Shown here: piece by piece, positions 54,756 to 64,000 of the stretch
Layout: each line of letters starts with the position of its first letter
How positions within the stretch are numbered: position 1 is the first letter of the stretch
DNA from: BP-464 sp963825415
GTDB taxonomy: Bacteria > Actinomycetota > Thermoleophilia > Solirubrobacterales > Solirubrobacteraceae
Direction: 5' to 3'
NCBI GenBank assembly: GCA_963825415.1
Contig: CAWGTD010000006.1
Coordinates: 124,001 to 188,000 of the forward strand
Length of the DNA stretch: 64,000 bases
Notes under the pieces: generated by a model
What the model saw: the letters and a program-made list of their open reading frames with translations, nothing else
Database searches by the model: none
What the model was told of the DNA's origin: nothing
Program-made: the position numbers and the translations under genes

Positions 54756-55360
54756 GCGACGTTCGGAGGCGGGACGGCGACGTCGTAATCGATCGTCCGC
54801 AGGACGCGCGCCGGCGCGCCTGCGGCGATCGAGAACGCCGGGATGTCGGTCGTCACGACGCTGTTGGCGCCGATCACGCAGCGCTCGCCGATCGTCACCC
54901 CGCTGGTGACGATGACGTTGGCCCCACACCAGACGTTGTCGCCGATCCGCGTCGGCCCCTTGGTGGTGAATCCCTGCCACGGCACCGGCATCTCGGGGTC
55001 GTTGTAGCGGTGGTTGCCGTCGGTGACGAAGCAGCCGTTGGCGAACATGCAGTGCTCGCCGATCTCGACCAGGTCGACGGCGGCGACCATCACCCCGATG
55101 TTCAGGAACGTGCCCCCGCCGATCCGAATCCGCGCAGGCGCGGGGCCCGTGATCCACACGTCGGGCTCGAACAGCGCGTGCGGACCGACTTCCAGGCGCC
55201 CCTCCCGCAGCATCTCGAGCACGTTGCCGTGCACCGGCCAGCGGCAGAACGCCTGGCGCTTGGCGAACTCACGGTAGATCGCGACGCGATTCCACGGCAG
55301 CGAATTGCGCTCGTACCAACGCCACTTCTGCCACCACAGCTTGGCGTCGTGCCGGTCCAC
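54752..55360 (-). CDS. hexapeptide-repeat acyl/acetyltransferase
   Basis: 202 residues. An N-terminal Trp/Arg-rich helical segment precedes a left-handed beta helix with hexapeptide repeats (IGGGTFLNIG, IGEHCMFANG, IGDNVWCGANVIV, IGERCVIGANSVV). Catalytic His is likely in DGNHRY. Family members (LbH-MAT type) acetylate sugars or small molecules with acetyl-CoA. It is 46 nt downstream of the two peptide genes on the same strand and could modify their products or a glycan; that link is inference. Confidence 0.85.
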   Translation of the reverse strand: MDRHDAKLWWQKWRWYERNSLPWNRVAIYREFAKRQAFCRWPVHGNVLEMLREGRLEVGPHALFEPDVWITGPAPARIRIGGGTFLNIGVMVAAVDLVEIGEHCMFANGCFVTDGNHRYNDPEMPVPWQGFTTKGPTRIGDNVWCGANVIVTSGVTIGERCVIGANSVVTTDIPAFSIAAGAPARVLRTIDYDVAVPPPNVA

Positions 55361-55406
55361 ACGACGAAAGCCTAGGCGGCGTCACGTCCTTGCACCCTTG
55401 ACGGCG

Positions 55407-55604
55407 TCAAGCACAATTCCGGCCGATCGAGTTCGGGTGGTTGTCCTTCGTCGCTTCGCCCTCGATGGTGGCATCGATGGCTCCCCCGCGCACGTCCCCG
55501 CCGTCTCGTGCCCGCAGCTCGAGATCCTTGAGGGTCTCCGGTTCGAGCTGGGCCTCAGGCTCATCGCCCGGCGCCCGCGCACCCGGCTGGTCTGCGTTCG
55601 TCAT
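55407..55604 (-). CDS. double-glycine leader peptide B (putative peptide precursor)
   Basis: 65 residues. ATG with a strong GGAAGGGAG ribosome site. It starts MTNADQP like its neighbour and has a shared leader block QLEPETLKDLE (20-30) and a DVRGG site (37-41), after which a 24-residue core with one Cys (NCA end) would be released. A second Gly-Gly lies at 35-36. The leader resembles those of peptides cut by C39-type peptidases. No modification enzyme or peptidase is adjacent in this window, so maturation is unknown. Confidence 0.7.
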   Translation of the reverse strand: MTNADQPGARAPGDEPEAQLEPETLKDLELRARDGGDVRGGAIDATIEGEATKDNHPNSIGRNCA

Positions 55605-55619
55605 CTGATTCTCCCTTCC

Positions 55620-55811
55620 TCACCGTTCACATCGAGGTCCGGTGCTGACGTCGACGCACCTGTTGAACGCGGCGCGGCTGCCGCCCATCACCATTTCGGC
55701 CTCGCCGTCCGCATCGAGGTCCTTGAGCGTTTCCGGGTCGAGCTGCGGCTCACCCGCAGCGCCTGTGGGAGCCGGTTTCCCCCCGCCCGCCGGCTGGTCT
55801 GCGCTCGTCAT
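55620..55811 (-). CDS. double-glycine leader peptide A (putative peptide precursor)
   Basis: 63 residues. ATG with a GGGGGAACG ribosome site. It begins MTSADQP, has the leader block QLDPETLKDLD (23-33) and ends its leader at VMGG (41-44). The 19-residue core SRAAFNRCVDVSTGPRCER has two Cys (C52, C61) that could form a ring or disulfide. It is clearly related to the next gene, 15 nt downstream. It lies divergent from the HxlR gene with a palindrome between them. Confidence 0.72.
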   Translation of the reverse strand: MTSADQPAGGGKPAPTGAAGEPQLDPETLKDLDADGEAEMVMGGSRAAFNRCVDVSTGPRCER

Positions 55812-55875
55812 CTCGTTCCCCCGCTCGTCGAACGTTGTCTGCCGTCAGGGTCCACGAGGGCGCGACGCACCGATA

Positions 55876-55890
55876 GTTCGAATTTCGAAC
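55876..55890. promoter_or_regulatory. 15-bp palindromic operator in the HxlR/peptide intergenic region
   Basis: GTTCGAA (55876-55882), one T, then TTCGAAC (55884-55890): a perfect inverted repeat of 7 bp per arm. It lies 65 nt upstream of peptide A and 35 nt upstream of the HxlR gene. HxlR proteins bind such sites beside their own gene. Its low-GC core stands out from the surrounding sequence. Confidence 0.6.
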
Positions 55891-56063
55891 CGACATCGGG
55901 TTGTCGCGTCCAGCATCATTGGGCGATGCCCGAGCATTCGCAGTTCTGTCCGGTCTTCAAGGCCAGTGCACAGGTCGGCGATCGCTGGAAGCTGCTGATC
56001 GTGCGCGAGATGCTCTTCGGGGTCAGCGGCTTCAACGAGCTTCTGCGCGGACTGCCCGGGATC

Positions 56064-59567
<3,504 letters not shown>

Positions 59568-59573
59568 CCTGTC

Positions 59574-59579
59574 AGTCTA
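59574..59579 (-). promoter_or_regulatory. -10 box (TAGACT), leaderless start of uvrA
   Basis: TAGACT ends 6 nt before the GTG at 59567. The SOS operator abuts it on the upstream side. Confidence 0.65.
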
Positions 59580-59584
59580 GATGT

Positions 59585-59600
59585 CCGAACAGACGTTCGG
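59585..59600. promoter_or_regulatory. LexA/SOS box upstream of uvrA
   Basis: CCGAAC-AGAC-GTTCGG is a perfect 6+4+6 palindrome that fits the Gram-positive/actinobacterial SOS consensus CGAACrnryGTTyG. It sits just upstream of the uvrA -10 box, where bound LexA would block RNA polymerase. Confidence 0.75.
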
Positions 59601-59641
59601 GTTGCGCAAACCGCGGACGCTGCGGGAACTTCTGCGGTCGC

Positions 59642-60484
59642 TCAGCCCTCGACGGAGGCGTAGACCTCGTTCAACAGCGACTCGCGGTCGGAGAGGTCGA
59701 AGTGCTCGGCGAGGTAGCGGTCCGTCTCGTCGCGCGAGGTCCCGTTGAGCGCCATGTTCAGAGCGATCAGACGTGCGCCCTCGGCGTCGTCGTCGGGCTC
59801 GTCGGTCGAAGGCTCGGGGGCGGCCGGCTCTGGCTCGGGCTCGGGCACGGCGGCCGGCGCCCGGCGCTCGAGCGCGGGCTCGGGCGCGGGCTCGGGCTCG
59901 TCCTCCACCTGCGCCACGGGGTCGGGTACCGCGACGGGCCGGGTGGGCTCGGGCACCTCGCGGGTGTGGGCCTCCGCTGCGGCGGCCTCGGTCCGCCCGC
60001 GGCCGCCGGCGTCGTAGAGCTCGCGCATGCTGCCTTCCAGCAGCGACAGGTCGGCCTGCAGCCGGTTGCCGCCGGTGCGGATGCCCTCGGTCATCGTCGT
60101 GAGCTCGCTCTGCATCGCGTCGACGCGCTGAAGCATCTGCTGCGTGGCGTCGCCGACCTTCTCGAGGTGCGCCTGCGAGCGCTTGACGGCGTCGTCGCGC
60201 GTGCTCGCGGCGTCGGCCTCGGCCTCGCGGCGGATCCGGTCGGCCTCGTCCTGCGCGTCGCGCTCGAGGTCTCCGGCCGTCGTCTCGGCGGCCTGGACGA
60301 TCGATGCGACCTGCTGGCTGGCCAGGGTGGCCAGCGATTCCGGGCTACGACGCTCGGACTGGCGGCGCAGGGTGTCGACCTCGTCGGCGAGGCGGGCGAG
60401 GTGCTCGTCGACCGCCTCGGGCTCGTAGCCGCGGCGGCCGATGGGGAAGTCGCGCTTCTCGATGGATTGACGGTCCAGTGCCAA
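59642..60484 (-). CDS. DivIVA-domain protein with acidic tail
   Basis: 280 residues. The N-terminal DivIVA signature IEKRDFPIGRRGYEPEAVDE (about residues 8-27) binds curved or polar membrane, and a long coiled coil extends to about 150. A Pro/Glu-rich low-complexity linker and a short helical C-terminal domain (LNEVYASVEG end) follow. It may organise the cell pole or division site. TTG start with GGAG 8 nt upstream. Its place between uvrA and uvrB on the same strand suggests a transcription link but not a repair role. Confidence 0.82.
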   Translation of the reverse strand: MALDRQSIEKRDFPIGRRGYEPEAVDEHLARLADEVDTLRRQSERRSPESLATLASQQVASIVQAAETTAGDLERDAQDEADRIRREAEADAASTRDDAVKRSQAHLEKVGDATQQMLQRVDAMQSELTTMTEGIRTGGNRLQADLSLLEGSMRELYDAGGRGRTEAAAAEAHTREVPEPTRPVAVPDPVAQVEDEPEPAPEPALERRAPAAVPEPEPEPAAPEPSTDEPDDDAEGARLIALNMALNGTSRDETDRYLAEHFDLSDRESLLNEVYASVEG

Positions 60485-60569
60485 GGTCTCTTCTCCGGGG
60501 GAAGTGGTCGGGCGAGGCAGAGCGTAGCGAGACAGGGCGCGACGAACAGGCCCTGGGGGCCCCAGAAGG

Positions 60570-62591
60570 CTAGGCGGGGGCCTCGTGCTCGGTCAAATCG
60601 CGCAGATCGCGCCGCAGCTCGCGGATCTCGTCGCGCAGGCGGGCGGCGTACTCGAAGCGCAGGTCCTCGGCCGCGGCGAGCATCTCCTCCTCGAGCTCGA
60701 CGATCGTCCGCTCGAGGTCCGACAGCGACATCTCGTCGGTCTTGATCCGCTTGCGCGCGCTGCGGCGCTTGCCCCGCGGCGTCTTGCCCTCGGACTGCAG
60801 GAACTCCGCGATGTCCGAGATCCCCTTGGAGATCGTCGTCGCCGTGATCCCGTGCTCGATGTTGTAGGCGACCTGGATCGCGCGCCGGCGGTCGGTCTCG
60901 GAGATCGCCGCCTGCATCGCAGCCGTGTGCTTGTCGGCGTACATCAGGACGGTGCCCTCGATGTTGCGTGCCGCGCGGCCGATCGTCTGGATCAGGGAGG
61001 TCTCCCCGCGCAGGAAGCCCTCCTTGTCGGCGTCGAGGATCGCCACCAGCGTGACCTCGGGGAGATCCAGCCCCTCGCGCAGGAGGTTGACGCCGACAAG
61101 CACGTCGTATTCGCCCAGCCGCAGGTCGCGGATGATCTGGATGCGCTCCAGCGTGTCGACCTCGGAGTGCAGGTAGCGCACGCGGAAGCCCATCTCGAGC
61201 AGGTAGTCGGTGAGGTCCTCGCTCATCTTCTTGGTGAGCGTGGTGACGAGCACGCGCTCGTCCTTGTCGACGCGCTTGCGCACCTCGTTCATGAGGTCGT
61301 CGATCTGGTTGCGCGTCTCGCGGACCTCGACGGCGGGGTCGACGATCCCGGTCGGGCGGACGATCTGCTCGACGATCCGCTCGGAGTGGCGGCGCTCGTA
61401 GTCGCCCGGCGTGGCCGAGACGAACACCATCTGCGGCGTGATCGACAGGAACTCCGCGAACGTCTGCGGGCGGTTGTCGAGCGCGCTGGGGAGCCGGAAG
61501 CCGTAGTCGACGAGCGTCTGCTTGCGCGACCGGTCGCCCTCGTGCATGCCGCCGATCTGCGGCACGGTCTGGTGGCTCTCGTCGATGAAGCAGACGAAGT
61601 CGTCGGGGTAGTAGTCCAGCAGGCAGTAGGGCCGCGAACCGGGCGGCCGGCCGTCGAGGATCCGCGAGTAGTTCTCGATGCCGTTGCAGAAGCCCATCTC
61701 GCGCAGCATCTCCATGTCGTACTGCGTGCGCTGGCGCAGGCGGTGGCTCTCCAGCAGCTTGCCCTCGGACTCCAGCTGCGCGGTGCGCTCGTTGAGCTCG
61801 CGCCCGATCTCCTCGACCGCGCGCTCGATCGTGCCCTCCTTGACGCTGTAGTGCGTCGCGGGCCAGATGCCGACGTGCTCGAGATCGTCCTCGATCAGCT
61901 CGCCGGTCAGCGGGTCGAAGTGCTGGATCCGCTCGACCTCGTCGCCGAACATCGTGAAGCGGTAGGCCGACTCGGCGTAGGCCGGGAAGATCTCCAGGGC
62001 CTCGCCGCGGACGCGGAAGTGGCCGCGGCCCAGCGCCACGTCGTTGCGCGAGTACTGCATCGTCACGAGCTTGCGCAGCAGCGCGTCGCGGTCGGCGAAG
62101 TCGCCGCGCTTGAGCACGACGACGTTGCGGTCGTATGTCTCCGGCGAGCCCAGGCCGAAGATGCACGACACGCTGGCCACGATGATCACGTCGCGCCGGG
62201 CGAACAGCGCGGCGGTCGCCGCGTGGCGCAGGCGGTCGATCTCGTCGTTGATGGCCGAGTCCTTCTCGATGTAGAGGTCCTTGGACGGGACGTAGGCCTC
62301 GGGCTGGTAGTAGTCGTAGTAGCTGACGAAGTACTCGACCGCGTTGTCGGGGAAGAACGTGCGGAACTCGTTGCACAGCTGTGCGGCCAGCGTTTTGTTG
62401 TGCGCGATGACCAGCGAGGGCTTCTGCACCGCCTGGATCACGCCGGCCATCGTCATCGTCTTGCCGGTGCCCGTCGCGCCGAGCAACGTGGTGGCGCGAT
62501 CGCCGCGTGTGACCGCCTCCGCGATCTCCTCGATTGCCCTCGGCTGGTGGGCCGCGGGGGTGAAAATGGGGTCCAGTCGGAACTCGGGCAA
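60570..62591 (-). CDS. uvrB: excinuclease ABC subunit B
   Basis: 673 residues. UvrB is the damage-verifying helicase of nucleotide excision repair. Walker A GATGTGKT is near residue 40; the beta-hairpin region YYDYYQPEAYVPSKDLYIEK is present; motif II is DESHQT; motif VI QTIGRAARN; and the C-terminal UVR domain (LEEEMLAAAEDLRFEYAARL) contacts UvrC. TTG start, set by a -10 box 9 nt upstream. No SOS box is seen here, unlike uvrA. uvrC is not in the window. Confidence 0.96.
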   Translation of the reverse strand: MPEFRLDPIFTPAAHQPRAIEEIAEAVTRGDRATTLLGATGTGKTMTMAGVIQAVQKPSLVIAHNKTLAAQLCNEFRTFFPDNAVEYFVSYYDYYQPEAYVPSKDLYIEKDSAINDEIDRLRHAATAALFARRDVIIVASVSCIFGLGSPETYDRNVVVLKRGDFADRDALLRKLVTMQYSRNDVALGRGHFRVRGEALEIFPAYAESAYRFTMFGDEVERIQHFDPLTGELIEDDLEHVGIWPATHYSVKEGTIERAVEEIGRELNERTAQLESEGKLLESHRLRQRTQYDMEMLREMGFCNGIENYSRILDGRPPGSRPYCLLDYYPDDFVCFIDESHQTVPQIGGMHEGDRSRKQTLVDYGFRLPSALDNRPQTFAEFLSITPQMVFVSATPGDYERRHSERIVEQIVRPTGIVDPAVEVRETRNQIDDLMNEVRKRVDKDERVLVTTLTKKMSEDLTDYLLEMGFRVRYLHSEVDTLERIQIIRDLRLGEYDVLVGVNLLREGLDLPEVTLVAILDADKEGFLRGETSLIQTIGRAARNIEGTVLMYADKHTAAMQAAISETDRRRAIQVAYNIEHGITATTISKGISDIAEFLQSEGKTPRGKRRSARKRIKTDEMSLSDLERTIVELEEEMLAAAEDLRFEYAARLRDEIRELRRDLRDLTEHEAPA

Positions 62592-62600
62592 GAACCTTTC

Positions 62601-62606
62601 AGTCTA
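62601..62606 (-). promoter_or_regulatory. -10 box (TAGACT) of uvrB
   Basis: TAGACT ends 9 nt before the TTG at 62591. Confidence 0.5.
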
Positions 62607-62643
62607 GGAATCGGCGCAGACGGAATCGGGTCGCAGGCGGTCG

Positions 62644-62649
62644 TACGCT
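62644..62649 (+). promoter_or_regulatory. -10 box (TACGCT), leaderless start of pabB
   Basis: TACGCT ends 6 nt before the GTG at 62656 and decides between the two adjacent GTG codons (62653, 62656). Confidence 0.5.
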
Positions 62650-62655
62650 GAGGTG

Positions 62656-64000
62656 GTGCGCGCGGTCCGCCACCCACTGCAGAGCACGCTGGCGCCCGCC
62701 GAGGCGGTGCGGTTGGTGGCGGGCGAGGACCGCCCGTTCGCGCTGCTCGGCGACTGGGCCGGAGGCGGCGCCCTGCTCGGCTCGGCGCCGGTGCGCGTGG
62801 CCGGCGCCGACGAGGACCCGTTCGCCCTGCTCGACGACCAGCCCGCGGTGCAGGCCGAGGGCGCGGTCGTGGGCGGCGGCTGGTTCGGCGTGCTCGGCTA
62901 CCGGCTCGGCCACCTCGTCGAGGAGCTGCCGGCCGACCCGCCGGCCCCCACTCCCCTGCCCGCCCATGCGCTCGCCTTCTACGACCATGTCATCCGCTTC
63001 GACGGCGAGCGTTGGTGGTTCGAGGCGCTGTGGTCCGCTGCCCGCGAAGCCGCGCTCGACGAGCGGCTCGAGCACTGGCGCCGGCGACTCGACCAGCCCG
63101 CGCCGGCGCCCGGGCCGCTGCGCCTGGCCGCGTTCGCGCCGCGCGCACCCGGCGAGGCCGCGCATCTGGCGGCCGTCGCCGAGTGCATCGAGCGGATCGC
63201 CGCCGGCGAGCTGTTCCAGGCGAACCTGACGCTGCGGCTGGAGGCCGGCTGGTCGGGCATCGCGACGGAGCTCGCCGCGCGCGCCTTCTGCAGTGGCTCG
63301 CGCTTCGGAGCGTTCGTCGAAGGCCCGTCGGGAGCCGTCGTCAGCCTTTCGCCGGAGCGGTTCCTGCGGCGGATCGGCCGGCAGGTGCAGACCGAGCCGA
63401 TCAAGGGCACCGCCGAGGACCCGGAGGTGTTGCTCGCCTCCACCAAGGACGCGGCCGAGCACGTGATGATCGTCGACCTGATGCGCAACGACCTCGGGCG
63501 CGTCTGCGCCTACGGGACGATCGAGGCGCACCCGCCGCGCGTCGAGCCGCACGCGAACGTCTTTCACCTCGTCTCGTCGGTGACGGGCACCCTGCGCGAC
63601 GACGCCGGCGACGCCGACCTGCTGCGCGCGACGTTCCCGCCGGGCTCGGTGACAGGCGCGCCGAAGGTCCAGTCGCTGAAGGTGATCTCCGAGCTGGAGG
63701 CGACGCGGCGCGAGGCCTATACCGGCGCGATCGGCTACGCGAGCCCGGTCGCCGGGTTGGAGCTCAACGTGGCGATCCGGACGTTCGAGACCCGCGGCGA
63801 GCGCATCTGGCTGGGGGCCGGCGGCGGGATCGTCGCCCAGTCGCGGCCGGAGGCGGAGCTCGCCGAGGCGCTCGACAAGGCGCGCGGGCCGCTCGACGCG
63901 ATCGGCGCTCGGCTGGCCCCTCTCCACCCCCGCACCCGCCTACCACGAGCCCTCCCCCGCGCCCTCGACCACGGGCCGCGGCCCGACCCGTCGCACGGGC
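62656..64000 (+). CDS. pabB: aminodeoxychorismate synthase component I (3' end outside window)
   Basis: At least 448 residues with no stop before the right edge. The chorismate-binding core has PIKGT with Lys250, the nucleophile that separates PabB from anthranilate synthase (PIAGT). HVMIVDLMRNDLGRV and PPGSVTGAPKVQSL complete the active site. It makes aminodeoxychorismate for folate. After the core (about residue 415) a Pro/Arg-rich linker ending DPSHG continues open, where related actinobacterial proteins have a fused PabC lyase domain; a PabB-PabC fusion is possible. Divergent from uvrB. Confidence 0.9.
   Translation, partial: MRAVRHPLQSTLAPAEAVRLVAGEDRPFALLGDWAGGGALLGSAPVRVAGADEDPFALLDDQPAVQAEGAVVGGGWFGVLGYRLGHLVEELPADPPAPTPLPAHALAFYDHVIRFDGERWWFEALWSAAREAALDERLEHWRRRLDQPAPAPGPLRLAAFAPRAPGEAAHLAAVAECIERIAAGELFQANLTLRLEAGWSGIATELAARAFCSGSRFGAFVEGPSGAVVSLSPERFLRRIGRQVQTEPIKGTAEDPEVLLASTKDAAEHVMIVDLMRNDLGRVCAYGTIEAHPPRVEPHANVFHLVSSVTGTLRDDAGDADLLRATFPPGSVTGAPKVQSLKVISELEATRREAYTGAIGYASPVAGLELNVAIRTFETRGERIWLGAGGGIVAQSRPEAELAEALDKARGPLDAIGARLAPLHPRTRLPRALPRALDHGPRPDPSHG

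Noticed and set aside
62592..62652. SOS box for uvrB
   Set aside because: No GAAC(4)GTTC palindrome is present; only an 8-bp direct repeat (GGAATCGG at 62607 and 62622), which is too weak to interpret.

Overview
This is a 64 kb stretch of very GC-rich actinobacterial DNA. Gene content, the frequent GTG and TTG starts and the four-base gene overlaps suggest class Thermoleophilia (Solirubrobacter/Conexibacter relatives). That placement is an inference; there is no rRNA gene to confirm it. I see no CRISPR array, transposase or phage gene. The only RNA gene recognised is a tRNA-Gln(CTG).

Left part (1-29.4 kb), mostly housekeeping and membrane genes. It opens with the end of a secreted repeat protein and a strong terminator hairpin. 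Next come a zinc-ribbon pair, a divergent FtsH-like membrane AAA metalloprotease and a badly frame-shifted membrane-protein gene. A heterodimeric ABC exporter, the tRNA and a secreted S45 acylase follow. From 11 to 17.8 kb there is a potassium/redox block: a ferredoxin-reductase-like flavoprotein, two TrkA proteins, and two APC permeases with C-terminal universal-stress domains. Then come an acyl-CoA synthetase, dodecin, a secreted S15/CocE hydrolase and a proton-pumping pyrophosphatase. A tightly overlapped operon (29.4 to 24.1 kb, minus strand) joins tRNA t6A synthesis (tsaE, tsaB, rimI, tsaD) to a glutaredoxin-like protein, the redox repressor Rex and a YbdK-type ligase.

Middle (29.5-47.9 kb): a surface-glycan locus. 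It holds a glycosyltransferase fused to a Wzx-like flippase, a 1,417-residue AftD-like arabinofuranosyltransferase, a methyltransferase, an O-antigen-ligase-like protein, two GT-C membrane enzymes, an acyltransferase-3 and several GT2/GT4 enzymes. Six one-base frame shifts lie in five of these genes. All are of the same sign (one extra base), which looks more like assembly error than decay.

Right part (48.2-64 kb): a family-4 uracil-DNA glycosylase; a pantothenate operon (DUF2520 protein, panC, panD, panB) running into a GH3-like and a LysM/transglycosylase gene; and a small locus of two double-glycine leader peptides plus an acyltransferase, divergent from an HxlR-SCP2 regulator with a perfect 15-bp palindrome between them. 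uvrA (with an SOS box), a DivIVA-domain gene and uvrB follow, then pabB, which is cut by the window edge.

A theme across the window is leaderless expression. At least a dozen genes have a TAnnnT box whose last base lies 6-9 nt before the start codon, where transcription would begin at or next to the start codon itself. The best candidate for an undescribed system is the peptide/HxlR locus at 54.75-56.66 kb.
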